Below are positions 35,527 through 47,585 of a stretch of DNA of 64,000 bases, in pieces. The notes beneath the pieces were generated by a model, which was given only the letters and a program-made list of their open reading frames with translations, was not told the origin of the DNA and did no database searches. Position numbers and translations under genes: made by a program. The stretch's first letter is position 1. Each line of letters begins with the position of its first letter. This DNA comes from Mrakia gelida (taxonomy: Eukaryota > Basidiomycota > Tremellomycetes > Cystofilobasidiales > Mrakiaceae): the NCBI GenBank assembly GCA_024345305.1, contig BRON01000002.1:1798001-1862000 (forward strand), given 5' to 3'.

Positions 35527-38500
35527 CTAGTGAGAGTGAGGGGCGAGAGTTGGCGAGAGATTGGGGTAGAGTTTCCCTGGGTTCATGATACCGTCTGGAA
35601 AGAGAGATGGGGGGTAGTGAGGTACGGTCAGCGATCGAAGGGAGGAGAAGCGTGACGCGTCGACTTAAGCTCAGGGGCGCGAGGGAAACTCACTTGGATC
35701 GACTTGAGAGAGCATAGACGGAAAGTAGGGAGACGTCGAAGGTCAGACGGAGTTCGAAGTGGGGCGGAAGATGAGAAAAGGTTCGAGGGAAGAGACCAAG
35801 AAGTGAACTGACTCGTTTTCTTGACGGTCTCCATTAAAGCGACGGTTCCCTTCCCAAGCTCTGCTTCGAGGTACTGCAGAGAGAAGAGTCGAAGAGACAA
35901 CGAGTCAGCAAAAAAGAAAGCGCACATGAAAGAGAGTAAGCCGACTGACCTCGATCTTCCCGATCCCGACACCTGTTCGAACGCGACGGCGACGAGAGAC
36001 GAAGGGTCAGCTTCCTGTCTCGAAGTCTCTGCGAAGCTCTCGAAAACGTACCATGCTCTCCAGTAGCAGTACCTCCAAGTCGCTGAGCTCGATGCACCAT
36101 TTCGCTGCGAAAAAGAAGAGGAGGAAGCGTCAGCACCGCGAAGGCGCCAGGGACGAGGAAAGAACGCGAGAGACTCACTGGACGGCCTCCTTCACTCGTT
36201 CCAGCTCTTTGTCGTCCTTGAAAAGGATTAGAGAGTGGACGTTTCCGTCTCCGACGTGTCCGACGTGGCAGGCTGTCAGCCCTCGTTTCAGCAAGTCGGC
36301 CTTCGTCTCCTCGACGAGCAAAGGAAGAGCTGAGATGGGAACGCAAACGTCCGTCGTCCAGCACTTGTGATCTGAGAAAGGGCGGGAGGAAGTCGTCAGC
36401 TATCGATACTCGTGCGCGAGAGCGAAGTCGAGAGGGGCTCACCAGGCAGCAGAGCGATGGCAGACCAGAGCGCGGTCTTTCGTCCCTCCCAAAGCTTTGC
36501 AGCCTCCTCGTCGGTCTTGGAGAAGGTAAAGTTCTTGCCGCCGTGGCTCTTGACGACGTTCTCGACGGACTTCGAGACCTCTGCCATGCTCGAGTCGGAT
36601 CCTTGGAACTCTGAAGGGTGGGACGAAAAGACGACGCGTCGAGGTCAGCCTTCGGATCGACGAGCAAGACGAAGTGCAAAGACGCACTGAAGAAGAGAGT
36701 ATCTCGCTCCGGGTACTTGGTAGTAGAAATTCCAGCTTGGTTGATAGCTGGAGAGAGACGAAGAAAGCGGTCAGCGAAGGAGCAAGCACGCTTGACAGGA
36801 AAGCGAACCATGGTCGCGTCCGTGCCCGACAAACTTCGCAACCTCAACTCTTAGTACTCACCTTTCATCATGAGCTCGTCCAAGAACTCGACGCACTGGA
36901 CCGGCTGACCGAGGTTGACAACAGCAGTAGCAGCTGAGACGGCAGCCTTGACGTTGGGGAAGTTGACGACGGCGCTGGAAGACGAGGTCGAAACGCGAGG
37001 GTCAGCGAGCGTTAGTTCGGTCAGCTCGACGAGTCTGGAAAGTGCTATCACTCACCATTTGGTCGGCAGAAGAGGTGTGAGACGAATGGTAGCTAAAAAA
37101 CCAAAGGTGTAAGCGTTAGGTCGGGGTCTTCTCGTTCGGAAATCCTGCGTCGAGTCGAGAGGACCGGCGAGGCGTGGCCTCTCCGTCCCATTCCCTCTCT
37201 CCGTACTCTTCGCGCTGGGAAACAGCTGCTCACCTTCAGTAATGATACCCAGAGTTCCCTCACTCCCGATGAAAAGCTTCGTAGCATCCCAGCCGGCACT
37301 CGACTTCCTCGAACGTTGACGCGTCTTGATGACCTCTCCGGAGGAAAGAACGACAGTCTGCGACGAAGTAGATGCGGATCAGCGAGCAGAAAGACAAAAG
37401 CAAAGGAACTGCTACGCCACTCACGAGGTTGAGGAACCACTCAGCCTGCAGCACAAGGGAACGAACGGGTTCTGGGTCAGCTAGAGTCGAAAAGGCAAGA
37501 GTTGACGAGGTTCGAAAGGGCTCGAGACGACGATTCGAGACTTACCTTCGCAGTTCCATAGCGAACAGCGTTGGTACCCGAGCATCCACAAGCTGCCATT
37601 CCTCCGATGGAAGCTCCAGGTCCAGGGTCGAGCTGGGAAACGAGAGCGACGCGTGAGAAATGGACTCGTCGCGAGGAAGAGAACGGAAAGACTCACTGGG
37701 AAGAACATCTTGATACCACGCTTAGCGAGCTCGGCGTTGACGTCCTGCCATCCGATTCCAGGCTGGACGACCATGTCTCCATCAGCCTCTGTTGAACGCG
37801 ACGGAGAAGAAGGGAGAGACGAGACGACGAGGAGGAGGGTGAGTTTCATCAGCGAAGGACCTTCTGGTCCAGAAGACGCGGCAGAGTTACTCGAGCGACT
37901 AACCATGAATCTCGATGATTCTGTTCATCCTAGACATGTCCAAACTGATCCCTCCGTAGGGCTAAGTGACGAGAAGCGAAGAGGGGAGTTAGCTCGAGGG
38001 CTGAAACTCGGTCCGAAACGCCGAACGATTTCTACGACTCACCGAAGAGAAATGACCTTCGAGAGAGGTACCAGCAGCGAAAGGAGTGACAGGGATACGA
38101 TATTTGTTGGCCGTTTGAACGATTCGCTGAACATCCTCGGTGCTGAAAGAGGTCCAGACGAAGCGGGGAGGACCGCGAGCGCGGAGGGTCAGCTTGAGCT
38201 CACGGGGTACGAGCTCGTCTTCTCAGACGAGTTAAGGCAGTTACAGAGATAGGAACTGACCTCTCAGCCCAGACGACTACGTTGGGACGATGCTCTTCGT
38301 GATAGCTCCAAGCACCTGATGGCATGAAACGAAAAGAGTCGAGGTTCTCGATCCCGCTTTCGCTCTTCATGTATGCTGCCCTAGGCTTGAGGGGAGATAG
38401 AGCTATAGACTCACTGACGCCATGCTCCTCCAAATCTCCTGGGTCTGTAGACACGTCGTCAGGTCTTCCGTCCTTCGCGTACAGAGCTTTGAGCTCGTTG

Positions 38501-38844
38501 ATTCCGGACTGGTAGTCGCCGAGGCTTCCAAAGGGAGGAGGGTAGGAAGTTGAGCTCGAGGCTGCTGCTCCTCCTTTCTTGTCGTCTCCTACGAGACCTG
38601 ATCCGAAGACGTAGCCGAGAGCGGTAGCTGCTGTGACAGCCAGAAATGTGGTGGCCAAGGAGTTGGTGGAGGAGGACTTGGGAGGAGGCGGCGAAGATGA
38701 TGAATCGGAGGGAGAGGGAGAGGGAGGAGTCGACGGAGGAGAGACGGGGAGAGATCCTTGTTGGGTAAGAGTCCTTCGAGCGAGCTTCGTAGGAGCGAGG
38801 ATTGACCGAAGAGGGAGAGAGGAGCGGAGAGGGAGACGATACAT
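35527..38844 (-). CDS. DLD1: Mitochondrial D-lactate dehydrogenase (cytochrome)
   Basis: FAD enzyme oxidising D-lactate to pyruvate and passing electrons to cytochrome c. The N-terminus [20 protein letters not shown] is a basic, Arg-rich presequence. A Pro/Ser linker and a hydrophobic anchor, [20 protein letters not shown], follow and suggest an inner-membrane protein. The FAD-binding (PCMH) domain contains [43 protein letters not shown] and [21 protein letters not shown]. The C-terminal catalytic domain has [14 protein letters not shown] and the conserved [14 protein letters not shown]. The gene holds more than a dozen introns. One exon is only 21 nt (37425-37445, AEWFLNL). The stop at 35527 follows [10 protein letters not shown], the usual end of the family. 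Confidence 0.93.
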
Positions 38845-39859
38845 CCTTTTGAGTGCTGGCGGCGTGAGGGTTAGAGAGCAGAGAAGATGAAAAGTCGAGA
38901 CGGAGGGTCAGCTCGCCATCGCCGCGGAGAGACGAGAGATCCGTCGGGTGAACGCGAGATTTCGCGGGGAAGAAATGATAAACAGAGAAGATTTGACGTC
39001 GACAGAGAGAGCTGGTGGTACAAAAATGATTGGAAGCAGAGCCGAGCAGCTTTGCTTGCTCGTGTGACTTGTGAGAGACGAGGAGATGCCAGATGTGAGC
39101 TCGAACGCGTCTGTTTTTCGTCCCCTTCGAACGAGCCGCCTACAACCAGCGCTCGTTCGTTTCCTTCTCTCTTCTCGTCATGTTTCCGCGGCTGGAGCGT
39201 CTAGATACAACGTGAGCACGCTCTGATTGAACAGATGAGAGGCAGCGAGGAGGAACGACCCTTGATCTCCTCGATGGCTAGGCGCCGTCGTGAAGGAATG
39301 AGTCGTCGTCGACGGAGCTCCGAACCGTGAAGGGGAGCTTCAGGAGATGGCAGGTAGATGATGTCGTAGGCTCATGGACATGAGGCGATCCGGAGAAGAG
39401 GGAGAGAGGGACGAAAGGTGGTTGTTGCCATCGCCCCAGACTCTTTCAGCGTCCAGTCGTCGAAGAAGGGACGGAGAAGCAGAACTTAATGATTTTGGGT
39501 CTGTTAGCAAGACAGATTTTCATCTCTGATCGTATGCTGGTAGTCTTCGAAGAGGACGGGGCTTGGGGGCGAATAAAAGAGCGATGAGACGCCTGGACAG
39601 AGAGGTTGCGAGCCACGCTCAGCTCTTCGCGTTACTTCGCTCGACCCCGAAAACGAAGGTCGTTCGAAAGTTGGTATCTAGTTCGCGAACGAGATCCAAA
39701 TCGAGATGCATGTTGGTAGAGAGGGAACGGAAGAGCAGTCGACCTTCGAGATCTGCGCCTCGCACGAAGAGCCTCTCCACCTTTGCGCTCGCCTTCCCTC
39801 GTCCTCCCCCACCACCCATCTTCTCTCCTTCTTCTCTTCTCCCTTCTCCTTTCAAAACA
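38845..39859. promoter_or_regulatory. Long divergent promoter region, DLD1 / Ran
   Basis: About 1 kb between divergent start codons, among the largest gaps here. The last 100 bp before the Ran ATG form a C/T-rich leader. A plus-strand open frame at 38887-39204 is rich in Arg/Ser and lacks local codon bias. No RNA gene or repeat was recognised. Confidence 0.45.
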
Positions 39860-41658
39860 ATGGCTGAGGTACGTCCTACCCATCCGCTACCCCATCCCAT
39901 CATCCCCTACGACCTTCTGCACTCTTTTTCCTACGAACGAAGCTTCGGAAGCTCACGCACCTCCTCGCCTTCTCAACTTTTACCTCTCGCACCTCGCCTC
40001 GTCTGCCTCCCTCCCTCAGTCTACCATCCCCACTTTCAAGCTCGTTCTCGTTGGAGACGGAGGAACCGGAAAGACCAGTAAGTTTCAAAATCATCTTCTG
40101 GCAGTAGTCGAAGCTAGGAAGTCGATGCTGACGTGGTGAAACCCACCTCCTTCCCTCCCCTCCCTTCCCTCAGCTTTCGTCAAGCGACATCTTACCGGAG
40201 GTTAGTCCTACACCCTCAGTTTCTTCTGTCAGATGTTGATGACAGCTTATTGACCGGTATCCATCATCTTGCTCATCCCTGCAGAGTTCGAGAAGAAGGT
40301 GAGCATACAACTCGACTCGTTCAAGCTCGACCAGCAAACGCCCTCCTTCACCTCCCAGCTTCTGATCTTCCCTCCTTTCCTCGCTGCTCTCTCTTCCCTT
40401 CTCGCCTCTGTAGTACATTGGTGAGTCTCGAGTCTCTTCTTTGTAGTAGCACAGTCTCTGGAGCGTCTCCGGATGCTTTCTTCGACCTCGTCGAGCTGAC
40501 TTCTTTCCTCCTCCTTCGCTTCCTCTTTCCCTCAGCTACTCTTGGAGTCGAGGTCCACCCTCTTCAGTTCTCTACCAACTTCGGAACCATCTGCTTCAAC
40601 GTTTGGGACACTGCTGGACAGGAGAAGTTCGGTGAGTCACGTCCTCCTCGTGTTGTCGCTTCAAGTAGTGGGACGGTTCGAAGGGAGGGCGAAAGAAAGT
40701 CAAGGAAGGAGATCGCGCTTTCCCAGTCGAGCAACAAGCTGACATTTCCTCCTTCCTCTCGTCCTCAGGTGGTCTCCGGGATGGTTACTACATCCAGGGA
40801 CAGTGTGGAATCATCATGTTCGACGTTACTTCCAGGATTACCTACAAGAACGTCCCCAACTGGCACCGAGATCTCGAGCGGGTTTGTGAGAACATCCCCA
40901 TCGTTCTTTGCGGAAACAAGGTCGATGTTAAGGTACGTGCTTGTCTATTTTGATCTGCTCGAGTGTCGTGGGATGCTGGTGGTGTGGTTGGACAAGACGG
41001 AAGGTCGTGGGGAACGTGGTTGGTGCTTGGAAGGAGAGGGAAGGAAACGCGAGCTGACCTCTCTTCCCTCTCCCTTCTCGCGTTCGTCTTCGCCCTCCTA
41101 CAGGAGCGAAAGGTCAAGACCGGAGCCGTCACCTTCCACCGAAAGAAGAACCTCCAGTACTTCGAGATCTCGGCCAAGTCGAACTACAACTTCGAGAAGC
41201 CTTTCCTGTGGCTCGCCAGGAAGCTCGTCGGGTGAGTCTTTCGATCCTCCCTTCGCTTCCTTCCCTCCTTCCGCGAGCTTGAGCTCCCCGAACGGCCCTC
41301 TCGACAGGTCTCAGGCCTGCTACCACCTTCATGTATCACCCTTGCTGACAATCTCTTTGTCTCTCCTCCCTCTCGTCGCGTCCTCCTCTCCTCCCTCGTT
41401 CTTCAGAAACCCCGCCCTCGACTTCGTTGCTGCTCCCGCCCTTGCTCCTCCTGAGGTCCACCTCTCCGATGCCGACAGGGCTCAGCTCGACGCCGACGCT
41501 ATCGCCGCTATCAACGCTCCTCTTCCCGACGAGGTGAGTCTCCGAACCTCTTCCCAGCAGCGACTTGTTCCTCGTCCGCGTCCTCGCGTTTCGGCTCGCT
41601 GATCCTCCTTTCTGTCTCGTTTCGCGTGTGCTCTCTTCAGGATGGAGACGATCTTTAA
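39860..41658 (+). CDS. GSP1: Ran GTPase (Gsp1/TC4)
   Basis: Nuclear GTPase that drives nucleocytoplasmic transport and spindle assembly. Exon chain: 39860-39868, 40020-40077, 40174-40200, 40285-40298, 40414-40420, 40536-40631, 40769-40932, 41104-41231, 41407-41533 and 41641-41658. This sums to 648 nt and 215 residues; Ran is normally 216. Motifs are all present: [48 protein letters not shown] and [14 protein letters not shown]. The C-terminal acidic tail ends DEDGDDL. Nine introns divide a 215-residue protein. Exon 4 has 14 nt and exon 5 only 7 nt (TACATTG), the latter carrying Tyr-Ile and the first base of Ala in the switch I region. Confidence 0.97.
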
Positions 41659-42440
41659 ACGATTCTCGCACTGTTTCCCACCTTTACGAACCTACATCGC
41701 AACGTTTCGCTTCCTACCAAGCCCTTGATTAGCATTTCCTTCCCTCTCCTTTCACCTGTTTTCTTCTCTCCCTCCCCTCCTACTACTTTCGCTCTTAGTT
41801 ATTCGTTGCCGAGGTAGCTTTCTTTCTCCTTTGCTTTATCCAAACCCTTCCCCTGGTCACCGTCTTCCAACCAACCAGCTTTTCTCTTGGTCTCTTCCAT
41901 GCCTGCTGCCAACTCCCGAAGAACCAGAGCGAGGGGAGTCGTGGGACGTGCGGGACTGGTCGAGATCGAAATTGCCTTTACTCCGACTTGACGGCCTCGA
42001 GGCGGGCAGGTCTGCATCCGTCTCTTCTTCTCTGGCAGGGAAAGAAGGGTCCAGGATCGAGAGCCAGTGCGAGAAGTGTTGTTTATATCGTCGAGTTGAC
42101 TTCTTCTCTCGTTCGTCGCCTTGTCTGCTCATCTTTTGGAGAAGGAAGTGGGGAAAAACGAATAGGGACAGGAGGGATCTGCTGCGCTTTTGCGGTAGAG
42201 GAGGAGCTCGAGGGCTCCCTTCGCCTCCCCAAACCAACCCCCACCCTCCCTCTTCTCGACTCTTCTTTGGGAAGCCACTATCTTCAAAGACCAACAAACA
42301 TCAACTCCCATCCAGATTAAAATCTACTCGTCCTTCTCCCCCTCTTCACCTCCCTCCTCTCTCTTTGCTCTCTGAGAGAACAAACGACTTCGACTTCCCC
42401 TGCAGCTCCCTTTCGCTCTCTTCTTCTTCTTTCGCTCAAC
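41659..42440. other. Intergenic: Ran 3'UTR and MYB promoter
   Basis: 782 bp between two plus-strand genes. Pyrimidine-rich at both ends. Open frames on both strands lack the C-ending codon bias of real exons; nothing else is recognised. Confidence 0.5.
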
Positions 42441-45400
42441 ATGGCCCCAACGGAACCTTCCTCCCATCGAGAGCGCGTGTACTGGACAGCAGAGGAGGAT
42501 CAGCTTCTCAAGGAGCTCGTAGAGATTCATGGATCCAAACGAGGGAAGGATAGCAAGTGGCCTATCGTCGCGGCAGGTTCGTCCTCTCTCTTCTCTCACT
42601 CATCCTTCCCTCCTTCCTTCCCTTCAACCTCACCTCATCCACGTTCTCATCCTTGAACTTTTCCCTTTCTTTCACAGCTCTCGAAGGTCGGAACATCAAG
42701 GTTAGTCTGAACTCGTTTCCGCACTCTTTCTCGTTCTGTACGGTGGTCTATTCGAGGTGGGAAAGGAAGGAAGGAAGGGAAGGAGAGGTGGTCACGTCCA
42801 AGCGCTCTCTCCTCCTCCCTCCCCACACCTCTTTTAGGCCTCTCCCTCCCCTCGCCTCGGCGTCCGTTTCTACTCCCGCATTCGACATCCGTAGACACTG
42901 ACTCCACCTCCCTCTCGCCTGCTCGCTTGCCTACAGGACTGCCGGAAACGATTCTTCCATTCTCTGGCTCCCGACTTGAAGAAAGGGAGGTGGTCCAAAG
43001 AAGAGGATCGACTCCTTCTTGAGGGATTGGAAAAGCTGGGACCCGTTTGGTTTCAGGTGAGCTCGTTGTTTCCTTTTCATTTCCACTCCTCGAAGGGAAC
43101 AGGCCTCTCGGATGGCTTTACCTAAAGGCTCTACGAAATTTCTTGGGGAGAGATAGGGAGAGCGAGGCGAAGAGGTGGGAAGAGAGGAGTAGGATCGGGT
43201 GATTCAGCCGATCCTGGAGGGCGACAGGTCGACTCGTATTCACCGTTCCGATCCGTTTCGTTTGCTCCTTCCTGTTTACTCATATTTCCCTCGTTTGGTG
43301 TGCTCTGCTCGCTCGGCTCTTCCACAGATTGCGAAGATGATCCCTGGGAGGAAGGACGATCAGTGTGCGAAGAGGTGGAAGGAGGTGCTCGATCCAAGTC
43401 TCTCGAAGGTTCGTCGTCTCAACCTTTCCCCTTCTTCGCTTCCTCCTCGCGTTCTCTTTCTTCCTCGCTCTTCTATCGTTGCTCATATCTGACGCGCACG
43501 AACTTGTCCGTTCTCGCACCCCCTTTTTCTTCTTCCTTCCCCTTTCCGACTCTTCCCTTCCCTCTCCATCCCTCGACTTTCCTCTCTCGCAGGGTCTTCC
43601 TTGGAGCAAAGACGAAGACACCCTCCTCCTCTCCCTCTACGAATCGACTGGTCCTCGCTGGCAGCTCATCGCTCGGTCGATCCCTGGACGGACGGGTCTC
43701 TGCTGTCGAAACCGGTGGAGGAAGTTCAAGGGAGACGAGCTCGTTGCTTCTGAGCTTGCTGCCATGGAGGAGAAGCAGAAGAAGAACGTGGGAGGAAACG
43801 CTGGAGGAACGAGGACGTTGCCTGACGGAGGTCGAGGACGAAGGAGCAACTCGTCGACGGAGGAGGGATCCGCTGGGAGCTCAACGGGTACGGGAACGAA
43901 GGCCGGAGAGAAGAAGAGGAAGAGGACCGTCAAGGAGGACGGAGCGTCGCCCGTCGACAGTCGACGACCTCCTCAACCAGCACCCTCGTCGCTATCGAGC
44001 CTTCAGCAACAGATCCACGACCAGTCTCAGCAGCAGCAACTCCTCCTCCAGCAGCAACAACACCAGCAGCAGCAATCGATGGATCACCAGTTCCAACCCT
44101 CCTCCAACGGCCAGTTCAACTTCTTCGAATCGCTCAACCACGACGACAACTCCCCGCACTCCTCCGGATCTTCCGAATACTCCCAACCACTCCAGACCTT
44201 CAGTCACCATGGTGAAGCTCTCGTTCCACCCTTCGGACTCTCCCTCTTCTCTCCCAACTCCCACCTCCAAAACGAACAATCCGTCCAATCCCCTCTCCAG
44301 CACTCTCCCCACCACCACGAGTCTCCCATGGGAGGGATCAACTCCATCGGACACCAGCCGATGAACGAGGCAGGAGGGATGCTCTACCAGTCAGGAGGAG
44401 GAGGAGTCGAGGTTCCTCGAGCTCGAACGCTTTCGGTGGACCCTCAAAACGCGTCGGCGTCTCGAGTCGAGGTCGTTCAGCAGCGTGGACTCCCAGCGTT
44501 CGACAACCAGCTCGATCGATTCGCCCACCTCCTTCCTCCAGATCACCACCTCACAGGACCCAAATCCCAGCCGAGCAACGCGTCGTCCATGAGCGGATCG
44601 TCGATCTACACTCCTTCGATGTCCGGAACCTCTCCTTCGACGACTCTCGACTCCCTCGCTACGCCAGCATCGGAATCGAACCAAGGAAGCGGCCAAGGAC
44701 TCGCTCAGACACCTCAGGTCTCGTCGGAACCCGTCGTTCTCGCTCATCACGACGATAGCAGCTGGATGGCCTCCTTCCTCGGCTCGCTTCACCACCCTTC
44801 CGCCTCCCTCCCTCCCTCGGCCCTCAACTCCCCCATCTTCACCGGAGCCTTCGAAGCTGGACTCTTCTCCGCTCCTCCTTCACCGACGAGGCATCTCTAC
44901 CAGCATCTCCTCCCTCCTCCACCTCTCAACCTCGATGCACTCAGCCCTCTTTCGGAAGAGCCGGCCTCGACTCCCTCCTCCTCCTACCGTCAACCCTCCA
45001 CTCCCGCATCCCAACTCCCAAACGGAAACCACCAGCAGCAGCAGCAGACTTCCGCGAAGACCTACCTCCCTCCTCCTCAATCCACCGTCCACCTCTCCAA
45101 TGCGAACCACTTCCTCTCCACCTCCTCGACCGCGGAACGAAACCTCCAGCAGCACCAGCTTCACCAGCAGCAGCAGCAACAGCTCCAGATCCAGCTCCAG
45201 CAGCAGCAGCTCCAGGTACAGCAGCAGGCTCAACAGCAGCAACACCAGCAGCAGCTTCAACAGCAGCAGCAGCAAGCTCAGGGTCGACACCCGTCCTCGA
45301 ACTCGTCCTCGGTCGGCGCGCGTGCTCAATACGTTCCTCAGTCGTCGCCGCCTCCTCCTCCTCGCAACATGAGGAACGACGCCTTCCCTCTCCCTACCAC

Positions 45401-45590
45401 GGCTACCTCAGGAACCACCCCTTCGACACCTCACTCCATCTACCCCCAGCCCCAAACCGTCCTTCCCTACATGACCTGGGACCCTCGACCCATCGAGGAA
45501 CAGACCCCTCAGGCGCCCATGGTCTTGGTGCCGGCGGTCGTGCTTGCCGGGCTGCTTGAACGAGCGGGGATGCAGAGTCATAGGAGTTGA
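42441..45590 (+). CDS. Three-repeat MYB transcription factor with Gln-rich tail
   Basis: Predicted nuclear DNA-binding regulator of 785 residues. Exons: 42441-42576, 42678-42700, 42937-43056, 43328-43408 and 43593-45590, in frame throughout. Three MYB/SANT repeats occupy about residues 12-165. Repeat 1 starts YWTAEEDQLLKEL, repeat 2 starts GRWSKEEDRLLLEGL and repeat 3 starts LPWSKDEDTLLLSLY; each has its tryptophan-spaced helix-turn-helix, with recognition helices RKDDQCAKRW and RTGLCCRNRW. This is the R1R2R3 arrangement of animal c-Myb and, more distantly, of yeast Bas1. The rest is disordered, with Ser/Pro/His-rich parts and long Gln runs encoded at about 44000-44100 and 45030-45280. Such tails often act as activation domains. 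Target genes cannot be inferred. Confidence 0.88.
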
Positions 45591-46545
45591 GGCTAGGCGA
45601 AGGGAAGGGGAGGGTTGGGTTGGGTTCGACGCGTTCTTCTTCGTTTCTTTCGTCTCTTCTTAGATCTTAGGCTATCTACCCCTCCTCCGTCCATCCACAC
45701 CATCCTCTGCACATATTATTTAGTCAGTCAACCACACACCCCGATAGAGTTGTTAGAAACCCTTTGACTTACATACTCTATAACTTTTCGGTTCGGTTTG
45801 GTTTCGTCTTCGTTCAGCCTTCGTTCGTTCTCTCCTCTAATCGTTCCCTTTTTCTCTACGCTGCCCCGTTCTGTTCTTTCCTTTTCTTGGGTTCGTTCCG
45901 TCTTTGCTTGTTTTGTGGTTTTACATATTCCAAACCCCCTTCGTGTGCTCTAGAGATCGTTTTCGCGCTCGGGAAAGATGAAGAAGAGAGGGAGAGGGAG
46001 CGGGAGAGGGAGAGCGCGAGAGAAGGTTGAACGAAACGGTCATTCAGAGAACGAGAGGCGATTCAAGTGGTACAAGAAGCTGGGTAACGGGAAGGAGAAA
46101 GTGCTAGGGTACGTAGAAGAGTAGAAGAGGGGCGAAGCAAGGTGAGGGAGCGTCGACGAGGACGCGTGCTCCGCAAACGAGGGAGCGAGGGAAGCAAAGG
46201 GAGAAAGAAACGAAGAGACATGGATGTGCGAGTCGTCGTTCGGACCATGTAGTGGTACAGAGGAAAGAGAAGATGAACACCCAAAGCGGGCGAGTATGAG
46301 AAGTGAAGAAGCGAGCGAAAGAACCGAGGCGAGAAGAAAGCGAGAGGGACGAGCGTGAACCGGACGAGCGAGAGAAGAAAGCAAAAAAGAGAAGGAAGAG
46401 CCAAGACCGAAGCGAGGAGACTTGAGATCTATTGGAACGAGAAACGATCAAACCAAATCAGTTTGAGCGACGAGTGAAGGAGGAGGAGGGAGGAGAGGGA
46501 GGGACGAGCCGAGGTGAACTCACTTCACTCATCGCGTCTCTTGGA
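45591..46545. other. Convergent 3' region, MYB / small unknown gene
   Basis: 955 bp between two facing stops. Left part T/C-rich, right part G/A-rich. Minus-strand open frames here are Ser/Leu-rich and low complexity, without splice context, and were not called. Confidence 0.45.
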
Positions 46546-47202
46546 TCATTTCCCCACCGAGGCAGCCTCCCCACCTGACTTGTCCCCTCGAAGGGATCGT
46601 TCCTTCTCCTCCGCTGCAGCGAGACGAGCTGGGATCAGCAAGAACGAAGACGAAGCGAAGGTCAGCTCTTCTCGTTCGTCAGGCGGGTGGGTGAGCTCAC
46701 TCTGCCTTCCCATCTCCGCTTCCCCCTCTCTCGAACGAAGGAGGATGGACTCACCCTCGAGGTCGTGCAGCTCTTGCGCAAGCTTCGAAGCGTTCGATTT
46801 CCTGAACCAACCAGCCACAAGCAAGCGAGCGTTGAGCGAAAAAAGGGAAGGAGGGAAGGCAGAGAAGGGACGAGCTCAACCGCTTCGCACTCACCTGTTC
46901 TCGATACTCCTCGCTCGTCTAAGAAGTTCTTCCTCCTCCTTCCTCTCCACTTCCTTCTCCTCCTCCGTCTTAGGAGCCACGCCCGATTCGGAGATCAACC
47001 CTCCCCAGCCGTCGTCGAGAGAGGTCGAGTTGAGAAGCGAAGCGATCCGAGGTGGGTGTGAAGGTGTCGTGTCCTCCTCCTCCTCTCCTTCTGCGGAGGC
47101 GAGAGCGGTGGAAGGGTCGTAGATGCTGGGTTGGGGTTGAGAGGACTCGGCGGAAGGAGGAGGAGGGAGAGGTCTAGAGGTCGAGGAGGAGGATGAGGAC
47201 AT
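46546..47202 (-). CDS. Small acidic protein of unknown function
   Basis: Not recognised. Exons 46895-47202, 46755-46801 and 46546-46613 join in frame into 140 residues, with GTGAGT donors at both splice sites. It begins with MSSSSSSTSRPLPPPPS. A Glu/Asp-rich stretch and a motif-like segment, IASLLNSTSLDDGWGGLI, follow. The second half is a Lys/Glu/Arg-rich helix, VERKEEEELLRRARSIENR, likely a coiled coil. No membrane segment or signal peptide is visible. It could be a small subunit of a larger complex. C-ending codon bias and clean splice sites support it as a real gene. Confidence 0.6.
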
Positions 47203-47585
47203 GGTTTTTGAAGGGCAAGGAGGGAAGACGATGGTTGGGGAGGAGATGAGAGAAACGATCCTCTCGATTCAGGGGTGCCCCCTCGAACGGGCTCTGATTT
47301 TGAGTTTCTTTCGCTGTTGTCTGAGAAGTTTTCTAGAGCTCTGGGCGAGTTCGCTGAAGGGGAAGAGCCGAGGAGCTCAAGTTGCAGCGATAAAGTTTTT
47401 GAGTCCGTTCGAGGAAAGCTCGGCGCGTCGCGTCGTCGCCAACTCGATCTCTCCCTCCCTTCGTCCCTCGAAGCGAACAGAAAACAACTCAACTGACTAT
47501 AAGATCGAAGGCAAAAAGACAACTCGAACCACTACTACCCCCTCCTACTAAGATCACCCACACCGTTATCTCCTCGCCGACCGCA
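47203..47585. other. Intergenic: small-gene promoter and RSC7 3' region
   Basis: 383 bp between two minus-strand genes. No convincing exon, repeat or RNA gene is seen. Confidence 0.5.

Noticed and set aside
38887..39204. Possible small gene in the DLD1/Ran gap
   Set aside because: No codon bias, no splice sites and no domain; more likely promoter sequence.
43300..44364. 354-codon plus-strand frame
   Set aside because: Out of frame with the MYB gene and crosses its introns; low-complexity Ser/Thr/Arg content.
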